44,667 bases of DNA from Muricomes intestini. Its GTDB lineage: Bacteria; Bacillota; Clostridia; Lachnospirales; Lachnospiraceae. Both the position numbers and the translations under genes were made by a program. The notes beneath the pieces were generated by a model that was not told where the DNA came from, made no database searches, and was given only the letters and a program-made list of their open reading frames with translations. How positions within the stretch are numbered: the first letter of the stretch is position 1; the number at the start of each line of letters is the position of its first letter. Location of the stretch: assembly GCF_004346165.1 (NCBI RefSeq), contig NZ_SLZZ01000027.1:1-44667 (forward strand), given 5' to 3'. Positions 16,785 through 26,083 of the stretch are shown in pieces.

Positions 16785-17273
16785 AGCATAGATATCCTGG
16801 CTTCTTCCGGCCCAGTTATTGGCGATAGTTTCAGCTTCGGTTTTTGTGGGGACAGTGATTTTCAAATCGATTAGGCTGAAACCATTCTCCACTATCCGGC
16901 ATCTGACTTCATATTCGTGGTTCGTGTTCAGATAGTAGTCTGATTTTACTGCGGATTCTTCCTTCAGGTCATATTGTTTTTCTCTAAGGAATTCGTTGAT
17001 ATCCTTCTGGATGCCGGGTGAAATTTTATTTGTAAAAAAACGTATAGTCTCAGTTCCATTTTCTGTCAGGTGATAGAGCGTGCGGTTATGGGTTGTCTCG
17101 GCTTCCAAAAGCTCGGAATCCACCATGTCCGACAGGGCCTCCTGCAGTTTAAAGTAGGTTGTATAACCTTTATCTAGTATAAACTCTGAGATTTGGGATG
17201 TAGTAAGCGGAAAATCTACTTTCTTTAACATATATAGTACAATCAATTTGTATAAGGTAAATGTTTCAGTCAT
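16761..17273 (-). CDS. DUF4364 family protein
   Basis: A 170-aa protein of the DUF4364 family common in Clostridia. The N-terminal ~80 residues look like a winged helix (LTTSQISEFILDKGYTTYFKLQEALSDMVDSELLEAE...RTLYHLTENG), so a regulator is possible, but no function is established. It is translationally coupled to the upstream radical SAM gene (8-bp overlap, AAGGAG before its ATG). Its 3' end overlaps rarA by 24 bp. Confidence 0.8.
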   Translation of the reverse strand: MTETFTLYKLIVLYMLKKVDFPLTTSQISEFILDKGYTTYFKLQEALSDMVDSELLEAETTHNRTLYHLTENGTETIRFFTNKISPGIQKDINEFLREKQYDLKEESAVKSDYYLNTNHEYEVRCRIVENGFSLIDLKITVPTKTEAETIANNWAGRSQDIYALLLSKLL

Positions 17274-18192
17274 AGTACTCCTTTCCCTGCCATATATCTT
17301 GTTCTTTCAGATAACGGTGCAGTGTGTTTAAAACAGTTCTTTTATTGCCGGCCCAGAGAGGGGCAATCAATAACTCTGACGGCCCATCCCCTGTCAGACG
17401 GTGTATAGTAATCCGTGGATTCAGGCGGGCGATGCAAACGCCCAGAAACTGGATATATTCCATCATATCGGGGATATGAAAAGGATGATTCCTATATTCT
17501 GAGGCAAGCACTGTATCCTTTAAGACATGGAGAAGCTGTAGTTTAATGCCCTGAATATCCATGTGGTTCAGATAATCCAAAGTTTCCAGCATATCTTTCC
17601 GGGATTCTCCGGGAAGATAGAGAATCATGTGGACAATTACTGTAATTCCAAGACTCCGCAAATGCCGGACTGCGTCCTCAAAGGCAGTCAAGTCATATCC
17701 TCTGCGAATGTATGATGCAGTCTCAGAGTGAATTGTTTGAAGTCCCAGCTCTATCCACACAGGCTTTATCTGATTAATCTTATCAAGAAGTACAAGGACA
17801 TCCTCACCCAGGCAGTCAGGCCTGGTGGCGATGGAGAGAATCCTGACCTCCGGATCCCGGATAGCTTCTCTGTATAGCTTTTTCAGATATGGGACAGGTG
17901 CATATGTATTGGTAAAAGCTTGAAAATATGCAATGTAGGAATGTACCGGACGCTTTCTTTGCAAAGCTTCTTTTCCACATGCAATCTGCTCGGAAATCGA
18001 GGCACGGGCGTTGCCGGCAAAGTCACCGGAGCCCTTGCTGCTGCAGAAGATACAGCCGCCTTTGCCGACGGTACCATCACGGTTAGGGCAAGTCATACCG
18101 CCGTTTAAGGTGATTTTATAAACCTTTTCTCCATAGATGGTCTTTAGATCATAATCCATTGAATGGTAACGTTTTTCTCCCCAGTGGTTCAT
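17266..18192 (-). CDS. TIGR01212-family (YhcC-like) radical SAM protein
   Basis: A 308-aa radical SAM protein. Three cysteines in C-x11-C-x2-C (TCPNRDGTVGKGGCIFC, about residues 35-50) bind the [4Fe-4S] cluster; GGMTCPNRDG is typical of the YhcC/TIGR01212 group. The SAM-binding barrel continues with IRILSIATRPDC-like and LGLQTIHSETASYIRRGYD segments. The ATG at 18192 is preceded by AAGGGG; an upstream in-frame extension to 18390 is not family-like and would run into the rho promoter. Substrate unknown. Divergent from rho, and first of a two-gene unit with DUF4364. Confidence 0.85.
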   Translation of the reverse strand: MNHWGEKRYHSMDYDLKTIYGEKVYKITLNGGMTCPNRDGTVGKGGCIFCSSKGSGDFAGNARASISEQIACGKEALQRKRPVHSYIAYFQAFTNTYAPVPYLKKLYREAIRDPEVRILSIATRPDCLGEDVLVLLDKINQIKPVWIELGLQTIHSETASYIRRGYDLTAFEDAVRHLRSLGITVIVHMILYLPGESRKDMLETLDYLNHMDIQGIKLQLLHVLKDTVLASEYRNHPFHIPDMMEYIQFLGVCIARLNPRITIHRLTGDGPSELLIAPLWAGNKRTVLNTLHRYLKEQDIWQGKEYYD

Positions 18193-18472
18193 CTGTGCCA
18201 GCCCCTTAAATTTCTTGATTATCTGCCCATTATCATAACACTCATGGAAATACAGCGCAAGAAGGAACGTGGTGAAAGAAGACACATTTAAAAAAAACTT
18301 TCCTTTTTTTGAAAGATGATGTATAATGGCACCAGATTCAATTAATGTTTTAGGAGGCTTTAAGCTTTCGCCTAAATTCGGACAAGTCACTTCAGACTGA
18401 GGTTCCCGCGATATTTTATTAAAACAGTTTTGAAAATTATATTATGGATTTATAGGAAAGGAAATATATTGT
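18193..18472 (+). promoter_or_regulatory. rho upstream region: TATAAT box and ~145-nt leader
   Basis: A TATAAT at 18322-18327 is the likely rho -10; its -35 is weak. The leader to the rho ATG is about 145 nt and contains a small inverted repeat TTTAGG/CCTAAA (18349-18354 and 18371-18376) enclosing a GGAGG-like run. Rho is autoregulated in other bacteria; whether this leader does so is inference. Confidence 0.4.
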
Positions 18473-19822
18473 ATGACGAGAGAAAAATATGAATCTCTGC
18501 CTCTTGCTACGCTGAGAGAGTTGGCAAAAGCCCGCAAAATGAAGGGTGTATCTACTATGAAGAAAGGTGAACTGATAGATGCCATGCTGGACCGGGATGA
18601 AAAAGAAAATATGGAAGCAGCAAGAGCAGAAGCAAAAGAGGAAGTAAAAGAGGAATTGAAGGAGAAAAAGGAAGGCACTGATATTGAACAGCTGGACAGC
18701 GGCAATTCTGCCAATGGAATACTGGAAGTGCTGCCCGATGGATATGGCTTTATCCGGTGTGAAAATTACCTGCCGGGGGAGAATGATGTATATGTATCAC
18801 CGTCCCAGATTCGGAGATTTAACCTGAAGACGGGAGATATTATCTCGGGAAATACAAGGGTTAAGACACAGTCTGAAAAGTTCAGCGCACTGTTGTATGT
18901 TTCTACGATTAACGGCATGAGACCTGCAGAAGCATCGAAAAGACATAATTTCGAGGATTTGACACCTATTTTTCCCAATCAGCGTCTCCGCTTGGAAACG
19001 CCGGGATGCACTACCGCAATGAGAATCGTGGATCTGCTTTCTCCTATAGGAAAAGGGCAGAGAGGTATGATTGTATCCCCCCCCAAGGCAGGAAAGACAA
19101 CCTTGTTAAAAGAGGTGGCACTTTCCGTCCAGAAGAGAGAGCCTAATATGCATCTTCTGATTCTTCTGATTGATGAGCGCCCAGAAGAGGTGACAGATAT
19201 TAAAGAAGCCATTGCAGGCCCCAATGTGGAAGTGATTTATTCTACATTCGATGAGCTTCCGGAGCACCACAAAAGAGTATCTGAGATGGTAATTGAACGT
19301 GCAAAGCGTCTGGTGGAGCACGGGAAAGATGTTACAATTCTTTTAGACAGTATTACAAGGCTTGCACGTGCCTATAACCTGACTGTGCCGCCGTCAGGAA
19401 GAACTCTTTCAGGAGGCCTTGACCCGGCTGCCTTGTATATGCCAAAAAGGTTCTTTGGCGCTGCCAGGAATATGAGAGAAGGCGGAAGCCTCACTATTCT
19501 TGCAACGGCCCTTGTGGATACGGGAAGCAAGATGGATGATGTAGTTTATGAGGAATTTAAAGGAACAGGCAATATGGAACTGGTGCTGGACAGGAAGCTG
19601 CAGGAAAAGAGAGTATTTCCGGCAATCGATATTCCAAAGTCAGGAACGAGAAGAGAAGACCTTTTGCTCAGCAGGGAAGAACAGGATGCAGTCTATATCA
19701 TCCGCAGAGCTATGAACGGCCTGAAAGCGGAAGAGGCAGTAGATAATCTGCTCAATATGTTCTCACAGACGAAGCACAATGGAGAGCTGGTTCAAATGGT
19801 AATTAAGAAAAAATTTATCTAG
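18473..19822 (+). CDS. rho: Transcription termination factor Rho
   Basis: A 449-aa hexameric RNA-dependent ATPase. The Rho_N helix-extended-loop region covers about 1-40, a lysine/glutamate-rich linker 41-70, and the cold-shock-like RNA-binding domain carries RNP1 DGYGFIR at 89-95. Walker [11 protein letters not shown] is near 203-212, Walker [16 protein letters not shown] near 228-242, and the catalytic region [11 protein letters not shown] follows. The charged linker is much shorter than in actinobacterial Rho. It opens the rho-rpmE-DUF1385-prmC-prfA block. Confidence 0.96.
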   Translation: MTREKYESLPLATLRELAKARKMKGVSTMKKGELIDAMLDRDEKENMEAARAEAKEEVKEELKEKKEGTDIEQLDSGNSANGILEVLPDGYGFIRCENYLPGENDVYVSPSQIRRFNLKTGDIISGNTRVKTQSEKFSALLYVSTINGMRPAEASKRHNFEDLTPIFPNQRLRLETPGCTTAMRIVDLLSPIGKGQRGMIVSPPKAGKTTLLKEVALSVQKREPNMHLLILLIDERPEEVTDIKEAIAGPNVEVIYSTFDELPEHHKRVSEMVIERAKRLVEHGKDVTILLDSITRLARAYNLTVPPSGRTLSGGLDPAALYMPKRFFGAARNMREGGSLTILATALVDTGSKMDDVVYEEFKGTGNMELVLDRKLQEKRVFPAIDIPKSGTRREDLLLSREEQDAVYIIRRAMNGLKAEEAVDNLLNMFSQTKHNGELVQMVIKKKFI

Positions 19823-19855
19823 ACTGAACTGTTATCAATACATGATCAAAAAAAC

Positions 19856-19884
19856 TTGCAAAACGAAAAATCATATGATATGAT
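19856..19884 (+). promoter_or_regulatory. rpmE promoter
   Basis: TTGCAA (19856-19861), a 17-bp spacer and TATGAT (19879-19884) lie about 50 bp before the rpmE start. A sigma-A promoter is inferred from spacing and sequence. Confidence 0.6.
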
Positions 19885-19936
19885 AATAGAGCTGTTTAGA
19901 GAATGTAAGTAAATTTAAAATAGAGAGGTGAAAATC

Positions 19937-20137
19937 ATGAAAGAAGGAATCCATCCAGAATACCATCAGGCAACAGTAACCTGCAACTGTGGAAATACAT
20001 TTGTAACAGGTTCAACAAATGAAAGCATTCATGTGGAAATTTGCTCTAAATGTCATCCGTTCTATACTGGTCAGCAGAAATCTAACCAGGCTCGCGGACG
20101 TGTTGATAAGTTCAACAAGAAATATGGCATGAAATAA
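19937..20137 (+). CDS. rpmE: 50S ribosomal protein L31, zinc-binding form
   Basis: A 66-aa L31 with all four zinc-binding cysteines (C16, C18, C36, C39; TCNCGNTF and [11 protein letters not shown]), so it is the zinc-dependent C+ form. The C-terminal [10 protein letters not shown] is typical. The ATG at 19937 has AGAGAGG 8 nt upstream; a GTG at 19928 overlaps that ribosome site and is rejected. Confidence 0.95.
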   Translation: MKEGIHPEYHQATVTCNCGNTFVTGSTNESIHVEICSKCHPFYTGQQKSNQARGRVDKFNKKYGMK

Positions 20138-20151
20138 GAATGAACGATTGC

Positions 20152-20183
20152 AGGCTGAGGTGAGATATCTCAGCCTCTTTTCT
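20152..20183 (+). terminator. Terminator after rpmE
   Basis: AGGCTGAG (20152-20159) pairs with CTCAGCCT (20169-20176), extended by two inner pairs, then CTTTTCT. It likely gives partial termination before the DUF1385 gene. Confidence 0.65.
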
Positions 20184-20206
20184 GCTATAGAAGGATAGGA
20201 GGATGC

Positions 20207-21202
20207 ATGAAATCATCAAACATAGGCGGTCAGGCAGTACTGGAAGGTATTATGATGAAGAATCAGGACAGGTATGCTGTAGCGGTCAGAAAACCAAACA
20301 AGGAAATTGAGGTTGATGTCCAGGAATATCACAGTGTGGTGCCGTGGAAGCCGCTGCAAAAAACACCTTTCATACGCGGCATTTTTAATTTTATCGATTC
20401 ACTGGTGCTGGGGATGAAGACCCTCACATATTCGGCCGGCTTTTTTGAGGACGAGGAAGAGACAGAGGAAGAACTGACAGAGGCGGATATTGCTAAGAAG
20501 GAAAAACAGGAAAAGAGGATTATGAACCTGACGGTTGCATTTTCAGTGGTTCTTGCGGCCGGTATTTTTATGATTCTTCCGTATTTTCTCAGCAACATCT
20601 TAAAACGGCATGTTTCTTCCAGGGGGATGATCACAGTTGTTGAGGGAATCCTCCGCGTCGCAATTTTTCTGGGATATATCTGGCTTATATCCAGGATGGA
20701 AGACATCCAGAGGACATTTATGTACCACGGCGCGGAGCATAAGTGTATTAACTGCATTGAACACGGACTTGTGCTGAATGTGGAAAATGTGCGTAAAAGC
20801 TCCAGACAGCATAAACGCTGTGGAACCAGTTTTCTGTTTTTTGTCATGATCGTAAGTATTATATTCTGCTTTTTTATCACAGCGGAGTCTCAGATTATGA
20901 GGGTTGTCCTGAGAATTGCCCTTCTGCCTTTGATCGCAGGGGTATCCTACGAACTGATCAGAGTGGCGGGAAACAGTGATAATTACTGGATTAATTTGCT
21001 GAGTAAGCCGGGAATGTGGGTCCAGAACATGACCACCAGTGAACCTGACGATAGTATGATTGAGGTGGCAATCTGTGCAGTGGAAGCTGTATTTGACTGG
21101 AAGGCATATCAAGAGGAAAACTTTGGAAGCCTGCAGGAAAACCCTGGGAGTGAAAACGCCGGGGCACAAATGCCGGTTCAGGCGGATGGCGGAGGACAGT
21201 AG
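20207..21202 (+). CDS. DUF1385 domain membrane protein
   Basis: A 331-aa membrane protein of the DUF1385 (YqhQ-like) family. About four hydrophobic segments lie after residue 105. An acidic stretch (about 85-105, DEEETEEELTEAD) precedes them. The conserved block HGAEHKCINCIEHGL...SSRQHKRCGTSFLFF holds histidines and cysteines that could bind a metal. Position between rpmE and prmC is conserved in many Clostridia, but its function is not established. It starts behind AGGAGG and abuts prmC (2-bp gap). Confidence 0.85.
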   Translation: MKSSNIGGQAVLEGIMMKNQDRYAVAVRKPNKEIEVDVQEYHSVVPWKPLQKTPFIRGIFNFIDSLVLGMKTLTYSAGFFEDEEETEEELTEADIAKKEKQEKRIMNLTVAFSVVLAAGIFMILPYFLSNILKRHVSSRGMITVVEGILRVAIFLGYIWLISRMEDIQRTFMYHGAEHKCINCIEHGLVLNVENVRKSSRQHKRCGTSFLFFVMIVSIIFCFFITAESQIMRVVLRIALLPLIAGVSYELIRVAGNSDNYWINLLSKPGMWVQNMTTSEPDDSMIEVAICAVEAVFDWKAYQEENFGSLQENPGSENAGAQMPVQADGGGQ

Positions 21203-21204
21203 AT

Positions 21205-22095
21205 ATGACTCTGCAGGAAGCCCGTCATCGGGGAAGCCGTATTCTTCAAAATTCGGGGATTTTGGAGGCAGATTTGGACGCACAGCTCCTTTTGGAGCAT
21301 GTAACTAAAGTCAGTCTTGCCATGTATTATGCAATGCCGGAAAAGGCCATGACCCCGGAAGAGGAAAAAAAGTACTTTGCCTATATAGATAAAAGGGCCC
21401 GGCACATCCCTCTTCAGCACATCACAGGCACACAGGAATTTATGGGACTTAAGTTTCAGGTAAATGAAGATGTACTGATTCCAAGGCAGGACACAGAAGT
21501 GCTTGTAGAGGAGGCGCTGAAGCTCGTAGAGATATCAGTAAAGAAAAAACAGGGAAATGTTCCTACAGACAAGGGGATGTTTCGAATGCTGGATATGTGT
21601 ACCGGGTCGGGGTGTATTCTACTTAGTATTCTGCATTATGCCGGGAGATTTACGGAGGTTCAGCTAGAGGGAACAGGGGTAGATATTTCTGAAAAGGCTT
21701 TGGCGGTCGCGTCAGCAAATGCAGATACACTTCACGTTCCGGCAGAGTTTTTTTTCAGTGATCTGTTCGAGCGGGTGACAGGTCATTATCAGATGATTGT
21801 TTCAAACCCTCCATATATTAGAACAGATGTCATAGAGACTCTGCAGAAGGAAGTGAGATGGCATGATCCTGTTCTGGCTTTGGATGGAAAAGGAGATGGC
21901 CTGTACTTCTATAGAAAAATCATAGAGGCATCGGGCAGGTATCTCACGAAAGGCGGGTACTTACTGTTTGAAATTGGGGCTGATCAGGGAGAATCGGTGG
22001 CGGCTTTGATGTGGCACTTAGGATATCGTGATGTCGCAGTAAAAAAGGATTTGGCAGGTCTTGACCGGGTTGTCATTGGCGTGTATGATAAATAA
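21205..22095 (+). CDS. prmC: Release factor glutamine methyltransferase
   Basis: A 296-aa SAM-dependent methyltransferase that methylates the GGQ glutamine of release factors. The N-terminal helical domain is followed by IPRQDTEVLVEEAL, the SAM loop LDMCTGSGCILL and the catalytic IVSNPPYI. It sits directly upstream of its substrate gene prfA, 35 bp away, which confirms the call. Confidence 0.95.
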   Translation: MTLQEARHRGSRILQNSGILEADLDAQLLLEHVTKVSLAMYYAMPEKAMTPEEEKKYFAYIDKRARHIPLQHITGTQEFMGLKFQVNEDVLIPRQDTEVLVEEALKLVEISVKKKQGNVPTDKGMFRMLDMCTGSGCILLSILHYAGRFTEVQLEGTGVDISEKALAVASANADTLHVPAEFFFSDLFERVTGHYQMIVSNPPYIRTDVIETLQKEVRWHDPVLALDGKGDGLYFYRKIIEASGRYLTKGGYLLFEIGADQGESVAALMWHLGYRDVAVKKDLAGLDRVVIGVYDK

Positions 22096-22130
22096 TGAGT
22101 CTGCCGAAATGCAGGAAAGGATAGAAAAAG

Positions 22131-23204
22131 ATGTTTGATAAATTAGAAGATCTGCTGATCCGCTACGAAGAACTGATGGGTGAGCTGCAGGAGCCTGATG
22201 TGGCCAATGACCCTGAACGCTTTCGGAAGCTGATGAAAGAGCAGAGTGATCTGACTCCGATTGTGGAGGCATATAAAGAATATAAACGGAGTAAACAAAA
22301 TATTGAGGACAGTCTTGTCATGTTGGAAGAAGAGTCCGACGAAGAGATGCGGGAGCTGGCGAAGGAGGAATTGAATGATTCCAAAAACCGTGTTGAAGAA
22401 CTGGAGCAAAGGTTAAAGATTCTCCTTTTACCAAAAGACCCTAACGATGATAAAAACGTTATTGTAGAAATCCGCGCCGGTGCAGGCGGGGACGAAGCAG
22501 CCTTATTTGCAGCCGAAATTTACCGCATGTATGTACATTATGCAGAGGGACGCAGATGGAAAATTGAGATGATCTCTCTGAATGAGAATGGAATCGGCGG
22601 CTTTAAGGAGTGCGTATTCATGATTACAGGCCAGGGTGCCTATTCCCGTCTGAAATATGAAAGTGGTGTTCACCGCGTACAGCGGGTTCCCGAGACAGAA
22701 AGCGGCGGCAGGATCCACACATCTACTGTTACGGTAGCAATTATGCCGGAAGCAGAGGAAGTGGACGTTGTGATTGATGATAAAGATATTCGTATCGACG
22801 TTATGCGCGCCTCAGGGAACGGAGGGCAGTGCGTCAATACGACAGATTCGGCAGTGCGTCTGACACACTATCCTACGGGAATTGTCATTTACAGCCAGAC
22901 CGAAAAGTCACAGCTCCAGAATAAGGACAAAGCTTTTCGTCTGCTTCGGTCTAAATTATATGATCTGGAGATGGAAAAACAGCAGGCATCGGAAGCTGAG
23001 GCCAGGAGAAGCCAGATCGGAACCGGAGACCGTTCCGAAAAAATCAGAACCTACAATTTCCCACAGGGAAGAGTTACAGATCACAGGATTAAGCTGACAC
23101 TGCACAAGCTGGATACAGTACTGCACGGAGACCTGGATGAAATTATAGACAGCCTGATTGCGGCGGACCAAAGTGCAAAGCTGGCTAAGATGAATGAGGG
23201 TTAA
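22131..23204 (+). CDS. prfA: Peptide chain release factor 1
   Basis: A 357-aa class I release factor. The GGQ motif is at 231-233 and the stop-codon recognition tripeptide of RF1 (P-x-T) reads PET at 187-189 in [15 protein letters not shown]. Residues 1-100 form the helical domain. Length is normal. The ATG has AAGGA upstream, and a terminator hairpin follows. Confidence 0.96.
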   Translation: MFDKLEDLLIRYEELMGELQEPDVANDPERFRKLMKEQSDLTPIVEAYKEYKRSKQNIEDSLVMLEEESDEEMRELAKEELNDSKNRVEELEQRLKILLLPKDPNDDKNVIVEIRAGAGGDEAALFAAEIYRMYVHYAEGRRWKIEMISLNENGIGGFKECVFMITGQGAYSRLKYESGVHRVQRVPETESGGRIHTSTVTVAIMPEAEEVDVVIDDKDIRIDVMRASGNGGQCVNTTDSAVRLTHYPTGIVIYSQTEKSQLQNKDKAFRLLRSKLYDLEMEKQQASEAEARRSQIGTGDRSEKIRTYNFPQGRVTDHRIKLTLHKLDTVLHGDLDEIIDSLIAADQSAKLAKMNEG

Positions 23205-23224
23205 GTATTGTTAAAACATACGCT

Positions 23225-23253
23225 GGGTGTTTGAATTTCTCAAACACCCTTTT
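23225..23253 (+). terminator. Terminator after prfA
   Basis: A perfect 10-bp stem GGGTGTTTGA/TCAAACACCC (23225-23234 and 23240-23249) with a 5-nt loop, followed by TTTT. It ends the rho-prfA block. Confidence 0.88.
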
Positions 23254-23286
23254 ATGATACAAATGATAGAAAAAGAGGAAATGGAT

Positions 23287-25023
23287 ATGGGAGAAAAGCT
23301 AAAAAAATTATTTGCTTATTACAAGCCTTACAAGGGGCTGTTTTACAGTGATATGGTATTTGCTATACTGGGAGCAGCGGTGACACTCGTGATTCCCATG
23401 ATTGTCAGATACATTACCAATGAAGTTGTTTACTTCGGAGCATCTCAGGCGAGACAAGCAGTTCTGGTGCTGGGAGCGGTGATGCTGGGGCTGGTAGCCC
23501 TGGAAATGTTCTGCAACTTTTATATTGCATATTTTGGGCATATTATGGGGGCAAAGATGGAAGCGAATATGCGCCGGGATATTTTCGGACATTATCAGAA
23601 GCTGACCTTTGCCTTTTATGACAATCAGAAGGTTGGCCACTTGCTTTCCAGAATTACAAGTGATCTGTTCGATATTAGTGAACTGCTTCATCACGGGCCG
23701 GAGGATCTGGTGATATCTGTTATTAAGATGGTGGGTTCTCTTGTTATTCTGCTGACAGTAAATGTCAAACTTGCTCTTGTTGCATTTATATTTATTCCGC
23801 TTATGGTAATCTTTGCTTTCTATACTAACAGGAAGATGAAGGTTGCGTTTAAGAGAAACAGGGAAAAAATTGGTGAAATCAACAGCCAGATTGAGGACAG
23901 CCTTTCCGGTATACGGGTAGTAAAATCCTTCGCAAATGAAAATATAGAAATGAAAAAGTTCAAAGTCGGGAATGATAATTTTGTGAAGGCGAAGAGGATG
24001 AGCTATAAGTATATGGCAATCTACAACTCTGGTCTGGGCGCCATGAGTACAATGATTACAGTTGTTGTATTAATTTCCGGGGTGGGAATGATGATGTTAG
24101 GCAGACTTGCCGTGACAGATTTGATTACTTTCCTGCTATATATTAATAATCTTACAGATCCTGTAAAGAAGCTTGTGGCACTTACAGAACAGTTTCAGAA
24201 TGGCTACTCTGGCTTTGAAAGATTTTTGGAAATTATGTCAATCGCACCGGATATTGCAGACGAGCCGGATGCAGTTTCTCTGCCGGAAGTAAAAGGAAAT
24301 ATTGGGTTTAAGAATGTTTCCTTTTATTATGAGGATAAAAATAAAAAAGTGTTGGATAACCTGAATCTGAAGGTAGAAGCAGGGGATTATATCGCTCTTG
24401 TAGGACCCTCCGGCGTGGGAAAAACTACGCTTTGCAGTCTTATTCCAAGATTTTACGAGGTGTCAGAAGGCGGAATCTATCTGGATGGGACAGATATCCG
24501 TCATATTAAACTCGACGAATTACGCAGCCATATCGGAATTGTACAGCAGGATGTCTACCTGTTTGCAGGCAGTATTATGGACAATATCAGGTACGGAAAA
24601 CCGGGAGCTACAGATGAGGAGGTAGTCCGGGCAGCCAGAAACGCCAATGCCCATGAGTTTATTATGGAATTCCCGGAAGGATATGATACAGATGTGGGAC
24701 AAAGAGGTGTAAAACTATCGGGTGGGCAAAAACAGAGACTCTCCATTGCCAGAGTGTTCTTAAGGAACCCGGAAGTTCTTATTTTCGACGAGGCTACATC
24801 TGCGTTGGACAATGAAAGTGAACATGTTGTTCAGCAGTCTATGGAAAGCCTGTCAAAAAATAGAACAACATTTGTCATTGCCCATCGTCTCTCTACTATC
24901 CGCAACGCCGGACGGATCTTGGTTCTCACGGAGAATGGGATCGCAGAGCAGGGAACCCATGAAGAATTGCTTGCAAAAAGGGGCATTTATGCAGGGCTTT
25001 ATGATGCGAATATTGTCAAATAA
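23287..25023 (+). CDS. ABC transporter, half-exporter (TMD-NBD fusion)
   Basis: A 578-aa type IV ABC half-transporter. Six membrane segments lie in about 1-300, then a nucleotide-binding domain with Walker A GPSGVGKTT, Q-loop IVQQDVYLFAG, signature LSGGQKQR, Walker B VLIFDEATSALD and H-loop AHRLST. It probably works as a homodimer. I start at ATG 23287 (MGEKLKKLFAYYKPYKG): GAGG is 8 nt upstream. Upstream in-frame ATGs, including one at 23227, fall in or beside the prfA terminator. The substrate (lipid or drug) is not readable. Confidence 0.9.
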   Translation: MGEKLKKLFAYYKPYKGLFYSDMVFAILGAAVTLVIPMIVRYITNEVVYFGASQARQAVLVLGAVMLGLVALEMFCNFYIAYFGHIMGAKMEANMRRDIFGHYQKLTFAFYDNQKVGHLLSRITSDLFDISELLHHGPEDLVISVIKMVGSLVILLTVNVKLALVAFIFIPLMVIFAFYTNRKMKVAFKRNREKIGEINSQIEDSLSGIRVVKSFANENIEMKKFKVGNDNFVKAKRMSYKYMAIYNSGLGAMSTMITVVVLISGVGMMMLGRLAVTDLITFLLYINNLTDPVKKLVALTEQFQNGYSGFERFLEIMSIAPDIADEPDAVSLPEVKGNIGFKNVSFYYEDKNKKVLDNLNLKVEAGDYIALVGPSGVGKTTLCSLIPRFYEVSEGGIYLDGTDIRHIKLDELRSHIGIVQQDVYLFAGSIMDNIRYGKPGATDEEVVRAARNANAHEFIMEFPEGYDTDVGQRGVKLSGGQKQRLSIARVFLRNPEVLIFDEATSALDNESEHVVQQSMESLSKNRTTFVIAHRLSTIRNAGRILVLTENGIAEQGTHEELLAKRGIYAGLYDANIVK

Positions 25024-25133
25024 ATAAAGAGTATGGTATAATGCTCTTACTTGGCGAGGTACTTTCGAGCCTAGAAAGACATATACCTAAACACTTAGCG
25101 AGGTATTTTCGAGCTTAGTATTTATGGTATACT
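25013..25133 (+). repeat. Dual-promoter/dual-dyad cassette, copy A (before DUF2156 operon)
   Basis: Promoter 1 is TTGTCA (25013-25018), 18 bp, extended -10 TGGTATAAT (box 25037-25042). Two 25-bp imperfect dyads follow at 25050-25074 (CTTGGC...GCCTAG) and 25094-25118 (CTTAGC...GCTTAG), each with inner CGAG...CGAG. A second extended -10, TGGTATACT (box 25128-25133), ends the element 36 bp before the DUF2156 ATG. Nearly identical copies lie upstream of glyA and of DUF368. Confidence 0.88.
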
Positions 25134-25169
25134 AACAAAACCTAAGAAGGAGACATAAAAAGGATAAGC

Positions 25170-26069
25170 ATGGAGGAAATAAATTTTAAGAGACCTGAAT
25201 TGGAAGACAAAGATATTATCACTGCCTATTTTAAGAAAGCTCCCAGCAGAAGCTGCGAAAGAACTTTTAGCAATGTATTTCTCTGGTCGAGATTTTATAA
25301 AGTGAAGTATGCAATTATAGAAGATACCCTTGTGTTTAGAAATGATGAAGATGGAATAGCATTTTCCTATCCGGCCGGGGAACCCCAGTGTGTAAGGAAT
25401 GCTCTGGAGTTTCTTATGAAGTACAGTGAAAAACAGGGTTACCCGTTTAAGCTTTACCACGTGACCAAAGAACTTTTCACGCAGCTTGAGGGGTGGTATC
25501 CAGGAGAATTTCAGGTAGAGTATGTACGAGACGCGGCAGATTATGTTTATGAATCTGAGAAGTTATCTAGGTTATCAGGAAAGAAGCTGCACAGTAAAAG
25601 AAACCATCTCAATAAATTCAAAGCATTATATCCTGACTGGGGCTATGAATCTTTAAATGATGAGAATCTGGAAGAATGTTTTCAGATGGCATTGAAGTGG
25701 CGCAACCTCAATGATGTCGATGGTGACTCAGAAAAGAATGCAGAGATGAGTGTAACTCTCAATTCTCTTCGTCTGTATAAAGAATTAGGAGAAGTCGGGG
25801 GCATTCTGCGTATAAGCGGCGAAATTGTCGCTTTTGCAGTCGGAGAAGCCATATGTGATGATACATTTGTTGTCCATATTGAGAAAGCATTTACTGATGC
25901 ACAGGGGGCTTATGCTATGATTAATCAGCAGTTTGTGGAGCATGAATGTGTGGACCGTTATAAATATGTGAACCGTGAAGATGATGCCGGGGCGGAGGGA
26001 CTGCGCAAAGCAAAACTTTCATACAAACCGGTCTTTATGGTGGAAAAAGGGATTGTTACCAGAAAATAA
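25170..26069 (+). CDS. DUF2156 (phosphatidylglycerol lysyltransferase C-terminal-like) protein
   Basis: A 299-aa soluble protein of the DUF2156 family, related to the GNAT-fold catalytic domain of MprF. Typical segments are the N-terminal TFSNVFLWSRFYKVKYAI, central KLHSKRNHLNKFKALYPDW, and the C-terminal AYAMINQQFVEHE and YVNREDDAGAEGLRKAKLSYKP. No membrane segments are present, so it is not a full MprF. The amino-acyl donor and acceptor are unknown. First gene of an operon with two aminotransferases; expression is probably set by the cassette upstream. Confidence 0.82.
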   Translation: MEEINFKRPELEDKDIITAYFKKAPSRSCERTFSNVFLWSRFYKVKYAIIEDTLVFRNDEDGIAFSYPAGEPQCVRNALEFLMKYSEKQGYPFKLYHVTKELFTQLEGWYPGEFQVEYVRDAADYVYESEKLSRLSGKKLHSKRNHLNKFKALYPDWGYESLNDENLEECFQMALKWRNLNDVDGDSEKNAEMSVTLNSLRLYKELGEVGGILRISGEIVAFAVGEAICDDTFVVHIEKAFTDAQGAYAMINQQFVEHECVDRYKYVNREDDAGAEGLRKAKLSYKPVFMVEKGIVTRK

Positions 26070-26083
26070 CAGGAGGAAATGCA

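Noticed and set aside
18193-18390. N-terminal extension of the radical SAM gene
   Set aside because: The added residues are not family-like and the frame would overlap the rho promoter; ATG 18192 has a good ribosome site.
20600-21283. Long minus-strand open frame opposite DUF1385 and prmC
   Set aside because: It is antisense to two well-supported genes and has no recognisable domain or ribosome site.
23227-23286. Upstream start for the ABC half-exporter
   Set aside because: It lies in the prfA terminator hairpin; ATG 23287 has a correctly spaced GAGG.
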